From VXNE01 sp965205735 (GTDB taxonomy: Bacteria > Pseudomonadota > Gammaproteobacteria > Pseudomonadales > Azotimanducaceae): a DNA stretch of 64,000 bases. Each line of letters starts with the position of its first letter. The stretch's first letter is position 1. The stretch spans positions 1,550,001 through 1,614,000 of the forward strand of contig OZ242179.1 of assembly GCA_965205735.1 (NCBI GenBank). The letters run 5' to 3'. The position numbers and the translations under genes were made by a program. Below the pieces are notes generated by a model. The model worked only from the letters and a program-made list of their open reading frames with translations, was not told the DNA's origin and searched no databases. This document shows positions 34,060 to 41,858 of the stretch, in pieces.

Positions 34060-34500
34060 TCATCGCGGTTCCATCCGGAACAGGGCGAAATCGGGCCTGA
34101 TCTCCCGTTCGCCCATCGCCGCCTGGAGTTCCGCAGGGTCCGTGATCTGCACCGCGCGGCGCAGGTGGATTTCGTCGCCGATCTTCAGCCGCACGCGGTT
34201 GTCCCGCGCCACGTGCCTGGGCCATGTCTTCGTATCGCACCGGCTACACCCCACGTACAGGGTACCGTCGTCCGCCCAGGCGCTGACCGTGATGGAGTGC
34301 GGAATCCGGTACCACGTCCGCGTTTCCAGCCAGGCCTGCGTGCGGCCCCGCAGGAACGACCAGTCCGGGTCCTGCACGGAGGCGGAGTCGCCGCTCAGGC
34401 GCGTGCCCGGCCGACGTTCCTCCGGATCGATGGGAATGTATATCAGGGCGACATAGAGCACGATGACAACAGCCACCAATGTCAACGCGAAGCCTTTCAT
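34060..34500 (-). CDS. Membrane-anchored split-barrel-like protein of unknown function
   Basis: This 146-residue protein has one N-terminal membrane segment (FALTLVAVVIVLYVALIYIPI) and a soluble part with TWYRIPHSITVSAWADDGTLYVGCSRCDTKTWPRHVARDNRVRLKIGDEIHLRRAVQI. The latter resembles the beta-barrel of pyridoxamine phosphate oxidase-like/deazaflavin nitroreductase proteins (a small domain binding flavin or F420), but the resemblance is by pattern only. GCSRC has two cysteines that could bind metal or a cofactor. It stands alone between a prohibitin-like gene and the DCC-LMF gene. Function unknown. Confidence 0.6.
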   Translation of the reverse strand: MKGFALTLVAVVIVLYVALIYIPIDPEERRPGTRLSGDSASVQDPDWSFLRGRTQAWLETRTWYRIPHSITVSAWADDGTLYVGCSRCDTKTWPRHVARDNRVRLKIGDEIHLRRAVQITDPAELQAAMGEREIRPDFALFRMEPR

Positions 34501-34600
34501 TCGATACTCCTAAGTGCCCGCCCATTGGCGAGCTTTCAGTTGCAGGTTACCCGACATCGCGACTGCCGCGAAGCCTTCTCGCGAGCTATGATCGATGCCA

Positions 34601-36373
34601 ATGAAGCCACGGCTAGTCTACGACGGCGACTGCGCGTTCTGCCGCTATGCCGTCGAATACGCGGCATCGGTCACGGCAGATGCCGTCGACTATCGGCCTT
34701 ACCAGGAGGTAATGGCCGAACATCCCGACATCACCGAAGCCGAGTTCGCCGACAGCATCCAGCTTTTCGCCGACGGCGAACGCCGTGAACGGGCCAACGC
34801 GGCATTCCGCACGCTGGCCATCGGCGGGGTCCGCTTCTGGGACCGTCTCTATCGCCGTCTGCCTGGTTTTGCCGCCCTCTCGGACGCCCTGTACCGTTGG
34901 GTAGCACGGCACCGGGGACTCTGCCTCAAGCTCGCGCGGCCCCTGTTCGGGCGGCAACTGCGCCGCGCCGAATTCAACGTCACGGCCGATATCGTCATCC
35001 GCGGCATCGCGCTCTGCGGGCTGATCGCCTACCTGTCGTTGTGGTGGCAGTTGGAAGGACTGATAGGGCCGCAGGGGGTGCTCCCCGCAACCGACTATTT
35101 CGATGCGCTCGCCAGCGCCTACGGCGCAGAACGTTTCTGGTTCCTGCCAACGGTCTTCTGGCTCGATGCCTCTCCCGTGGCCCTGCACGCGGTCTGCGCG
35201 GTCGGGACGCTCGCGACGCTGACGGCGCTGCTAGGACGCTGGCGCTGCATCGCTTCGCTGACCGCCTACGTCTGCTATCTGTCGCTTCTCGCCGCCGGCC
35301 AGGTCTTCCTGTCCTATCAGTGGGACATCTTCCTCATCGAGTGCTTCGTCATCGCCGCCGTGCTGGCCCGCGCCCCCGGCTGCGGCGTATGGCTGGCGCG
35401 GCTGGCGCTGTTCCGTTTCATGTTCCTGTCGGGCTTCGTCAAGCTCGCGAGCGGCGATCCCACCTGGGCCGACGGCTCCGCCCTCGCCTTCCACTTCGAA
35501 ACCCAGCCCCTGCCAAACGCGCTCGCGTGGTATGTCCACCACCTGCCGCCAATGCTCCTCGAGTGGGCGGTGTGGATGACATTGGTCATCGAACTCGCGC
35601 TGCCGTTCTGCATCTTCCTGCCGCGCAATATCCGAGTCGTTGCCGCCGGCGGCTTCGTACTCCTCGAACTGCTCATCTTCGCAACCGGGAACTACAACTT
35701 CTTCAACATCCTCACCATCGTGCTGTGCGTGGCGCTGCTTGACGATCGGTGGACAAAACCCGTCGTTCGCGGCGTCGCGACGGCATCGGGACGCAAGGTA
35801 TCCAAGACGCTTGCTGCCTGCGTCATGGCGCTCGGCATCCTCGTCACCGTCCACGCCGTGTTCCGGCTACCGGCGCCGATAGCGGTCCTTACCCAGGCGG
35901 CGGCGCCATTGCGCCTGGCGAACCCGTACGGTCTGTTCGCCGTCATGACGACGCACCGGGACGAACTCGTCGTCGAGGGGTCCATGGGCGGCAGCACCTG
36001 GGTGCCCTACGCCTTCGGGTTCAAACCCGGCGATGTTGCTGTTCGGCCCCGTTGGGCAACGCCGCATCAGCCGCGTCTCGACTGGCAGATGTGGTTCGCG
36101 GCATTGACGACGCCCGAGGGCGCGCCCTGGATCTACGACCTTGCGCTTTCCCTGCTCGAAGCGCGGCCCGAAGTGCTCGAGCTGATCGCCGATCCTTTCG
36201 ATGGCGCGCGGCCGAAGTACGTGCGTATCGTGCGCCATCGGTATCGATTCTCGACGCACGAACAAAAGTCTTCGACTGGCGACTGGTGGGTTCGCGGAGA
36301 GGCGACCATATGGCTGCCCCCGACGCACCTGCGACGGCCGAAGATCACGCACGACCCCTTGACGCTGGATTGA
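34601..36373 (+). CDS. Fusion: DCC thiol oxidoreductase (DUF393) with lipase maturation factor
   Basis: This ~590-residue protein starts with RLVYDGDCAFCRYAVEYAA, the DUF393/DCC signature (YDGxCxxC), giving a short thioredoxin-like domain of about 110 residues. It continues as a multi-pass membrane protein resembling the lipase maturation factor (LMF1) family: RCIASLTAYVCYLSLLAAGQVFLSYQWDIFLIE, FRFMFLSGFVKLASGDPTWADGSALAFHFETQPLPNALAWYVHHLP and the C-terminal soluble domain with WVPYAFGFKPGD and PRLDWQMWFAAL. LMF1 aids disulfide-dependent lipase folding in the ER of animals; the bacterial role is unknown. ATG 34595 and 34601 are both possible; the spacing from a -10-like TATGAT at 34587 favours 34601. 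Confidence 0.82.
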   Translation: MKPRLVYDGDCAFCRYAVEYAASVTADAVDYRPYQEVMAEHPDITEAEFADSIQLFADGERRERANAAFRTLAIGGVRFWDRLYRRLPGFAALSDALYRWVARHRGLCLKLARPLFGRQLRRAEFNVTADIVIRGIALCGLIAYLSLWWQLEGLIGPQGVLPATDYFDALASAYGAERFWFLPTVFWLDASPVALHAVCAVGTLATLTALLGRWRCIASLTAYVCYLSLLAAGQVFLSYQWDIFLIECFVIAAVLARAPGCGVWLARLALFRFMFLSGFVKLASGDPTWADGSALAFHFETQPLPNALAWYVHHLPPMLLEWAVWMTLVIELALPFCIFLPRNIRVVAAGGFVLLELLIFATGNYNFFNILTIVLCVALLDDRWTKPVVRGVATASGRKVSKTLAACVMALGILVTVHAVFRLPAPIAVLTQAAAPLRLANPYGLFAVMTTHRDELVVEGSMGGSTWVPYAFGFKPGDVAVRPRWATPHQPRLDWQMWFAALTTPEGAPWIYDLALSLLEARPEVLELIADPFDGARPKYVRIVRHRYRFSTHEQKSSTGDWWVRGEATIWLPPTHLRRPKITHDPLTLD

Positions 36374-36434
36374 ATGCCACGATGACGAACATACTTCGCC
36401 CGCCTGATCGACCTTCGTTACTGACGGACCATCT

Positions 36435-36869
36435 GTGAATTTCGACATCCCGGCCGAATGGGCCAAGCGCAGTTGGTGGATGAATCTCATCTTCCTCTTC
36501 TGCCTCTACATGACCTTCATCTATCTACCGTTTGATCTGTTCGTGAAGCCCGTTGCCCTGGACGAGGAAGTCTGGTTCGGGTTCGTGTTGCACGGCTGGT
36601 GGGCCAAGGCGACCGAGCCATTGCACTGGCTGATATACGGCGCCGGGGCCTATGGATTCTGGAAAATGGCGCGTTGGATGTGGCCATGGGCGGCGCTGTA
36701 CGCGGCACAGGTTTCCTTGAGCATGCTGGTCTGGAACCTGGTGGATGAACGCGGTGCCGGCTGGTTGGCGGGATTCGTGGCGGCGGCATTGTTCATGTTG
36801 CCGACCATCGCCTTGTGGCGGGCTCGGCCCGCGTTTCGCCAGCGGCCGGAGCCAAGGGCTTCGGCATGA
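36435..36869 (+). CDS. Small multi-pass membrane protein of unknown function
   Basis: This 144-residue protein has about four hydrophobic helices (LIFLFCLYMTFIYLPF, LHWLIYGAGAYGFW, MWPWAALYAAQVSLSML, GWLAGFVAAALFMLPTIALW) and a charged, basic C-terminus. The start is GTG 36435; an internal ATG near 36480 could serve instead. Its stop overlaps the next gene start (ATGA, 36866-36869), so it is translationally coupled to the 2-hydroxyacid dehydrogenase. It follows the DCC-LMF gene after 61 bases. No conserved motif was recognised. Confidence 0.72.
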   Translation: MNFDIPAEWAKRSWWMNLIFLFCLYMTFIYLPFDLFVKPVALDEEVWFGFVLHGWWAKATEPLHWLIYGAGAYGFWKMARWMWPWAALYAAQVSLSMLVWNLVDERGAGWLAGFVAAALFMLPTIALWRARPAFRQRPEPRASA

Positions 36870-37861
36870 AAATCAGTCAGCCGCTCCTCACGGTCGCAGT
36901 GGCAGAGGCGAGCCGCGCCGAACTCGCCGCCATATCCGAACGGACGGGCACGACGATCGAGCCGCGTCTCTTCGTCGACGACCCAGATCTCACCGTCGCA
37001 CAGCGGGAGGAAATCGAGATCGCATACGGTTCGCCCGACCTCGTGCGCATGGGTGCATTCCGGCATTTCTTCGATCTGATCGAGGCACTGCCCAACCTGC
37101 GCTGGGTGCACCTGGGCTTCGCCGGTATCGACAATCCCCGTTTCGGCGCCATGCTCGACCGCGGAGTCCGGCTATCCAACTCGCCTGGCGCCGCCGCCGA
37201 GCCCATCGCGCACACGGCCATGGCGGGGCTGCTCTCGCTCGCGCGGCGCCTGCCTTACTACCAGGCGTTGCAACGCGATCGCCTCTGGGGGCACCTGCCG
37301 GTCGAATCGCACCCGGAGGACATCAGCGGCCAGACGCTCGTGGTGTATGGCTTCGGCACCATAGGCGGCGAACTCGCGCGGCTGGCCCGCGCCTTCGGCG
37401 TGTACGTGATCGGCGTCCGCCGCAGTCCTCGAACCGATCAGGACCAGGCCGATGAGGTCGTGCATCCCGATGTCCTCGATACGGTCCTGCCTCGGGCCGA
37501 CTGGCTCGCCGTCACCGCCAACCTGACGAGCGAAACGCGCGGAGCCATCGATGCGCGTCGGTTGGCGCTGCTCCCCGAGGGCGCGCACGTCATCAACGTT
37601 GCCCGAGGGCGCATCATCGACGAATCCGCACTCGTCGAAGCGCTGCGATCCAATCGGATCGCGGGCGCCTACCTCGACGTATTCGAGATCGAGCCGCTCC
37701 CGTCCAAGTCCCCGCTGTGGGACATGCCCAACGTCATCATCACGCCGCACGCAGCCTGGACCGGCAACGGCAATTTCGAGCGTGCGCGCTTGATCTTTCT
37801 CAGCAATCTCGAAACCTGGCTGCGCAGCCGCGAGCTGTCGACGGAAGTCCACGAACGCTGA
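36866..37861 (+). CDS. D-2-hydroxyacid dehydrogenase
   Basis: This 331-residue NAD(P)-dependent enzyme has the Rossmann motif LVVYGFGTIGGELARLARAFG and the family's catalytic triad: Arg in INVARGRIIDESAL, Glu in LDVFEIEPLP and His in ITPHAAWTGNGN. It interconverts 2-keto acids and D-2-hydroxy acids such as glyoxylate/glycolate or hydroxypyruvate/glycerate. A link with the glc operon 26 kb away is only speculative. ATG 36866 overlaps the upstream membrane-protein stop. Confidence 0.87.
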   Translation: MKISQPLLTVAVAEASRAELAAISERTGTTIEPRLFVDDPDLTVAQREEIEIAYGSPDLVRMGAFRHFFDLIEALPNLRWVHLGFAGIDNPRFGAMLDRGVRLSNSPGAAAEPIAHTAMAGLLSLARRLPYYQALQRDRLWGHLPVESHPEDISGQTLVVYGFGTIGGELARLARAFGVYVIGVRRSPRTDQDQADEVVHPDVLDTVLPRADWLAVTANLTSETRGAIDARRLALLPEGAHVINVARGRIIDESALVEALRSNRIAGAYLDVFEIEPLPSKSPLWDMPNVIITPHAAWTGNGNFERARLIFLSNLETWLRSRELSTEVHER

Positions 37862-38045
37862 CTGTGCGCCCCAGCGGCCCCGAGCCAGTCCGGGCGGCGC
37901 GTTGACCCTCGGAAGAAGGCTCAGTTAACATCAAGTGGCCATGGGCCGATCAGGGAAGCCGCGACAGCGCTACGATGGCAATGGAGAGGTCGACGGATCG
38001 GTCGTTCGGGCTCCACGAAATAGATGAAATGAGGACTTATTGCGC

Positions 38046-38945
38046 ATGGGTAAGATAGTTACCTTTCCGAGAGAAAAACACGCGTCTGGCAAGCAGATGC
38101 GTTTTACCGACATGAAATCCGAGGAGGATCGCGCGATCCTCGCCAGGATTCTGCTCGAAAACGTCGCCCGGTGGGTCGATGACCGCGACCGGGACGTGAT
38201 CGTAGGCATGGACATGGGCGGGGGCGGCGGCACGCCCCGTCCGGCGCTTACCGACGAAGAGTGCGCGGAGCTGGCAAAGGCGGGAGCTGGCTCCTGGGGC
38301 CACTGCACCATCATCGAGCCGGCAGACCTTGATGTGTACGAGTCGTACATGTACGCGCCGCTCGCCATGCCGGAGAAGCCCGAAGTGATGCTCTCCTACT
38401 GGGACATGAACCGGGGCGTGGCACCCTTCATGGAGGGCCGGGTGATGGTCAAGGCACTGTGTCCGGACGGTATCGAATCCTGGCTGGTGATCAGCGTCCC
38501 GGTGCCCAACTTCTATACTTGTGTCGAAGGCAACTGCTGGGGTTGGCCCAAGTACGTGTGCGACGAGATGACGGTGGAGAAGGATCATTCGGAAGTCATC
38601 TATGAGGGCAAGGTCAGGCTGTCCATGGATTTCACTCCGGGCGGCCTGGATGAGGCCACGATCAAGAAGCTGAAGGCGCAAGGCACGGAAGGCGGCAATA
38701 CCATTTCGTTCGCCATCGATGGCGGCGGAGGCTGCTTGATGCGGCAGGGGCGAGGCCCGGTCGACACCAATCCCGACCGCAACTACTTTGTCGAATGGGA
38801 AGCCGGCATGATCAAGACCTTCATGCGGCCGGAGGACAAGTGCTCCCGCCTGCTACCGGAAAACTGTGTCACCCCCGGCTTCTGGCAGTGGAGCATTGGC
38901 AGGGGCGGCGGCCCCGCCGGCGGGATGTTCAAGGTCACGGGCTAG
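38046..38945 (+). CDS. Acetoacetate decarboxylase-like protein, copy 1
   Basis: This ~299-residue protein is one of a tandem pair. Its second half, VPVPNFYTCVEGNCWGWPKYVCDEMTVEKDHSEVIYEGKV, resembles the core of the acetoacetate decarboxylase family (the GRxxxGxPK pattern preceding the substrate pocket), which includes decarboxylases and enzymes of secondary metabolism. The C-terminus FWQWSIGRGGGPAGGMFKV is unusually glycine-rich. I chose ATG 38046; a TTG at 38040, also conserved in copy 2, is possible. GAGGAC precedes both, and the upstream 30 bases are nearly identical in the two copies. Family assignment is by pattern only and substrate is unknown. Confidence 0.6.
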   Translation: MGKIVTFPREKHASGKQMRFTDMKSEEDRAILARILLENVARWVDDRDRDVIVGMDMGGGGGTPRPALTDEECAELAKAGAGSWGHCTIIEPADLDVYESYMYAPLAMPEKPEVMLSYWDMNRGVAPFMEGRVMVKALCPDGIESWLVISVPVPNFYTCVEGNCWGWPKYVCDEMTVEKDHSEVIYEGKVRLSMDFTPGGLDEATIKKLKAQGTEGGNTISFAIDGGGGCLMRQGRGPVDTNPDRNYFVEWEAGMIKTFMRPEDKCSRLLPENCVTPGFWQWSIGRGGGPAGGMFKVTG

Positions 38946-38956
38946 CTAACTGGCGG

Positions 38957-38980
38957 GACTTGCCGCAATTGCGGCAAGTC
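38957..38980 (+). terminator. Perfect 24 bp palindrome after copy 1
   Basis: GACTTGCCGCAA is followed directly by TTGCGGCAAGTC, a perfect 12+12 palindrome 11 bases after the stop codon. There is no T-tract after it, so it may be a weak terminator, an mRNA-stabilising stem or a protein-binding site. It lies 9 bases from the left end of the MITE-like element. Confidence 0.5.
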
Positions 38981-38989
38981 CGACCGACA

Positions 38990-39157
38990 CTAGTGCTCCG
39001 TCAAGCCTGAAAATGCGAGTGTAGCTGCGAGGGATTTTTGGTTCCTGGCGAGGCGCGACGACGCCGTGTGGTAGGCCCCACACAAGGAGGAGCAACGAAG
39101 TCCAGGGGACAAAAAGACCCGCAGATACCCGTAGATTTGGGCTTGACGGAGCACTAG
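38990..39157. mobile_element. 168 bp MITE-like element with perfect 18 bp terminal inverted repeats
   Basis: The left end CTAGTGCTCCGTCAAGCC (38990-39007) is the exact reverse complement of the right end GGCTTGACGGAGCACTAG (39140-39157). The interior has no coding potential but includes gtgtggtaggccccacac, a further inverted repeat. The outermost CTAG may include a duplicated TA or CTAG target, as with IS630/Tc1-type elements, but this cannot be decided from one copy. No transposase is present, so it would be non-autonomous. The lack of a second copy in this window leaves copy number open. Confidence 0.8.
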
Positions 39158-39177
39158 CTCAATCAAACGCGGGCGCC

Positions 39178-39218
39178 GGCGAGGCGGCACCAGCCGCCTC
39201 GCCGGCCCGTTATTTTTT
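39178..39218. terminator. Hairpin terminator between the duplicated units
   Basis: GGCGAGGCGGC (39178-39188) pairs with GCCGCCTCGCC (39193-39203) around ACCA, followed within 8 bases by TTATTTTTT. A diverged version (ggcgaggcggc-atcc-gccgtctcgcc) follows copy 2 at about 40268-40293. It is a convincing intrinsic terminator on the + strand and part of the duplicated unit. Confidence 0.75.
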
Positions 39219-39293
39219 GCCCTGCTCGTGCAACTCGTGCAGGTTGTCCCAGTCCACCCGTGGAAAGGCCCGCGAATCCGTCGTGTCGGATTC
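39210..39293 (-). pseudogene. Cupin gene 3' end left by tandem duplication
   Basis: Read on the minus strand, the codons before a TAA at 39210-39212 give SRAFPRVDWDNLHELHEQGKK. This matches the C-terminus of the intact cupin gene at 40304 (RRAWADWDNLHDLNSRRRR) and lies at the same position relative to the upstream decarboxylase-like gene. Only the last ~27 codons survive. It shows that the duplicated unit was the decarboxylase-like gene plus the end of the convergent cupin gene. Confidence 0.7.
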
Positions 39294-39325
39294 CGACGAA
39301 TCAATGAAATGAGGACCTGTTGCGT

Positions 39326-40210
39326 ATGGGTACGCTAGTCACCTTTCCGAGAGAAAAACATGCGAGGGGCGAGCAGATGCGCCCATCCGACGTGAAGACC
39401 GAGGAGGATCAGATGATCCTCACCAGGGTCCGGCGCGAAAACGTCGCCCGCTGGGTCGACTCTGACGAGGACGTACTCATAGGCATGGGCATAGGGGGCA
39501 AACCGTCTCCGAGGCTTTCCGACGAAGCGTGCGAAGAGCTGGCAAAGGCGGGGGCCGGGTCCTATGGCCACTGCACCATCATCGAGCCGGCTGACCTCGA
39601 CCTGTACGAGTCGTACATGTACGCACCGCTCGCCATGCCGGAGAAGCCGGAAGTGATGGTCTCCTACTGGGACATCAATCGAGGTCCGGCACCCTTCATG
39701 GAAGGCCGTGTGATGGTCAAGGCACTGTGTCCCGACGGTATCGAATCCTGGCTGGTGATCAGCGTCCCGGTACCGAACTTCCATACCTGCCTGAACGGCA
39801 ACTGCTGGGGTTGGCCCAAGTACGTGTGCGACGAGATGACGGTTGAAAAAGAAAGGTCGGAAGTCATCTATGAGGGCAAGGTCCGTCTGTCCATGGATTT
39901 CACTCCGGGCGGCCTGGACGAGGCCACAGTCAAGAATCTGAAGGCGCAAGGCACCGAGGGCGGCAATACCATTTCGTTCGCCATCGATGGAGGCACGGGG
40001 TGCCTGATGCGGCAGGGGCGCGGCCCGGTCGACACCAATCGCGACCGTAGCTACTTTGTCGAATGGGAACCCGGCATGGTCAAGACCTACATGAGGCCTG
40101 AGGACAAGTGCTCCCGCCTGCTACCGGAAAACTGTGTCACCCCCGGCTTCTGGCAGTGGTCCATTGGCAGGGGTGGCGGACCAGCCGGCGGAATGTTCAA
40201 AGTCAGGTAA
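39326..40210 (+). CDS. Acetoacetate decarboxylase-like protein, copy 2
   Basis: This ~294-residue protein is a close paralogue of copy 1: by eye about nine in ten residues match from HCTIIEPADLD to the end, while the first ~80 residues have diverged (SDEDVLIGMGIGGKPSPRLSDE instead of the glycine-rich stretch in copy 1). Both keep MPEKPEVM, CWGWPKYVCDEMTVEK and KCSRLLPENCVTPGFWQW. The leader before the start is also conserved, with TTG 39320 as the alternative start. Paralogues with a conserved core but diverged N-termini suggest different partners or substrates. Confidence 0.6.
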   Translation: MGTLVTFPREKHARGEQMRPSDVKTEEDQMILTRVRRENVARWVDSDEDVLIGMGIGGKPSPRLSDEACEELAKAGAGSYGHCTIIEPADLDLYESYMYAPLAMPEKPEVMVSYWDINRGPAPFMEGRVMVKALCPDGIESWLVISVPVPNFHTCLNGNCWGWPKYVCDEMTVEKERSEVIYEGKVRLSMDFTPGGLDEATVKNLKAQGTEGGNTISFAIDGGTGCLMRQGRGPVDTNRDRSYFVEWEPGMVKTYMRPEDKCSRLLPENCVTPGFWQWSIGRGGGPAGGMFKVR

Positions 40211-40229
40211 CCCCGAACCTGTATGAAGC

Positions 40230-40262
40230 ACCAGGGCCTGCTAACAGGCCCTGGTCATTTTG
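40230..40262 (+). terminator. Intrinsic terminator after copy 2
   Basis: ACCAGGGCCTG (40230-40240) pairs perfectly with CAGGCCCTGGT (40245-40255) around a CTAA loop, followed by CATTTTGG. An 11 bp GC-rich stem with a short T run, 20 bases after the stop codon. Confidence 0.75.
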
Positions 40263-40303
40263 GTCTGCGGCGAGGCGGCATCCGCCGTCTCGCCAGCCGC
40301 CCG

Positions 40304-40774
40304 CTATCTCCTGCGCCGACTATTCAGATCGTGCAGGTTGTCCCAGTCCGCCCAGGCGCGGCGTCCGCCGCTCTTTACCAGCGTCCGCGCGAGGCGCGGA
40401 TAGTGCACGACATCCGAGATGTTGCGCTCTCCTCCCATGAGGTAGACGAGATCTTCGTCGAACGGGTTGTTCATCGCGTGCGGCTTCGACGGCGCCCCGA
40501 ACCCCATGAAATCTCCGGGTCCCACTTCGAAACGCTCGTCGCCGATTTCCGCGATGCCGCGTCCCGACAATATGTAGAGAAACTCTTCGTCCGAGTCGTG
40601 ATAGTGCAACTCCGTGCTTTCGCGGCCCGGTTCGAGGCGCACCAAGTGAATGCCGATGCGTTTCATGCCGACAGCGTCTGACAGTGATCGCGTCATTCGC
40701 ACGGCGTTGTCGTTGAACTGATGCCGATGGGGCCGGGGCACGATGGCATCGATTTCCTTATTCTTGAGCAGCAT
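40304..40774 (-). CDS. Cupin-domain protein
   Basis: This 156-residue single-cupin protein has the metal-binding motif 1 ESTELHYHDSDEEFLYILSGRGIAEIGDE (two His, Glu) and motif 2 FMGFGAPSKPHAMNNP (His), so it should bind Fe, Mn or Zn. The YLMGGERNISDVVHYPR segment is frequent in stand-alone cupins of unknown substrate. ATG 40774 overlaps the hisC stop by 17 bases, so it is likely translated from the same transcript as hisC. Its C-terminus is also present as a remnant 1.1 kb away. Confidence 0.83.
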   Translation of the reverse strand: MLLKNKEIDAIVPRPHRHQFNDNAVRMTRSLSDAVGMKRIGIHLVRLEPGRESTELHYHDSDEEFLYILSGRGIAEIGDERFEVGPGDFMGFGAPSKPHAMNNPFDEDLVYLMGGERNISDVVHYPRLARTLVKSGGRRAWADWDNLHDLNSRRRR

Positions 40775-41858
40775 GATCGACCTTTCCAATGTCCCGCAAC
40801 GCGTCCAGCAACAGGAAATTCTGTTCCGGGGTTCCTGCGGTGATGCGCAGCATACCGCCAAGTCTCGGCATATCGAAGTGGCGCACCAGGATACCCCGCG
40901 CTTTCAGTTGTTCGTATGTCGAACGCGCGTCAAAGGACCAGTTCGCCGGCGGCGCCACCAGGAGAAAATTCGTCTGTGAAGCGGGAGCCGAAAAGCCGAG
41001 TTCCGCCAGGCCGCCGCTCAGCGCCTCCCGCGCGCGACGGACGCGTCGCCAGGTGCCGCAAGCGTATTCCCGATCAGCGTACGCCGCGCAAGCGAGGGTT
41101 TGCGCGAGCATGTCCTGGTTGAAGCTGTCCCGCGTCTTGGTGGCGATCGGTTCCAGCAGGCGCGGATTTCCGAGCAGGAAACCGAAGCGCAGTCCCGCGA
41201 GCGAATATCCCTTGCTCAGCGTGCGCAACAACAGGAGATTGTCGAATTCGCGGATGAGTTGCGTGGCGTCGTGGCCGAGCGCAGGGTCCACGAAGTCCAC
41301 ATACGCCTCGTCGATCAGCACCACGCCTTCGATCTCGTCGGCGATCCGGGCGAGCACGTCTACGTCCAGCAACACCCCACTCGGGGCGTGGGGATTTACG
41401 ACACAGGTGAGACGCGCGCCAGCACGGTTTACCCTGGCGCTGAAATCCTCCGGCAGCGACCAATCGTCCGCCAGCGGTATTGACTCTATCCGGCAGCCCT
41501 GCACGCGCGCCAGAACCTCGTAGAGCGAATAACTCGGATAGGCCATGGCGAACACCGCGCCCGGATCCACGAATGTGGTGAACGCCAGCCTGAGCGCTTC
41601 GTCACCGCCATTGGTGACCAGGATCTCCGCAGGCGTCAAGCCGAGTTGCGCCGCCGCCAGACGGCGGAACCCCTCCGCCTGGGCAGGCGGATAGCGGCGC
41701 AATTCATCGGCATCGAACGCCGCCAACGCCGCGGCCACCGCCGGACTCGGCGGATACGGATTCTCGTTCGTGTTGAGCTTGACCACCCCCGGATCGTCCG
41801 GTTGTTCTCCGTAACGATAGCCCTCCATGTGGCGAATGTTCTCGCGTTCGTAGCTCAC
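40758..41858 (-). CDS. hisC: Histidinol-phosphate aminotransferase (HisC)
   Basis: This 366-residue PLP aminotransferase is HisC-like: VKLNTNENPYPPSPAVAAAL at the start, EILVTNGGDEALRLAF, CVVNPHAPSG, VLIDEAYVDFVDP, and RTLSKGYSLAGLRFGFLLG containing the Schiff-base lysine. It converts imidazole-acetol phosphate to histidinol phosphate; related enzymes act on phenylalanine and tyrosine. The GTG start at 41858 overlaps the TGA of the upstream AI-2E permease (GTGA). No other his gene is adjacent, so it may be one of several family paralogues. Confidence 0.87.
   Translation of the reverse strand: MSYERENIRHMEGYRYGEQPDDPGVVKLNTNENPYPPSPAVAAALAAFDADELRRYPPAQAEGFRRLAAAQLGLTPAEILVTNGGDEALRLAFTTFVDPGAVFAMAYPSYSLYEVLARVQGCRIESIPLADDWSLPEDFSARVNRAGARLTCVVNPHAPSGVLLDVDVLARIADEIEGVVLIDEAYVDFVDPALGHDATQLIREFDNLLLLRTLSKGYSLAGLRFGFLLGNPRLLEPIATKTRDSFNQDMLAQTLACAAYADREYACGTWRRVRRAREALSGGLAELGFSAPASQTNFLLVAPPANWSFDARSTYEQLKARGILVRHFDMPRLGGMLRITAGTPEQNFLLLDALRDIGKVDHAAQE

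Noticed and set aside
38990..39304. A 104-codon minus-strand frame through the MITE-like element
   Set aside because: It spans an inverted-repeat element, the hairpin and the cupin remnant in a frame different from the remnant's. The composition is an artefact of the repeat.
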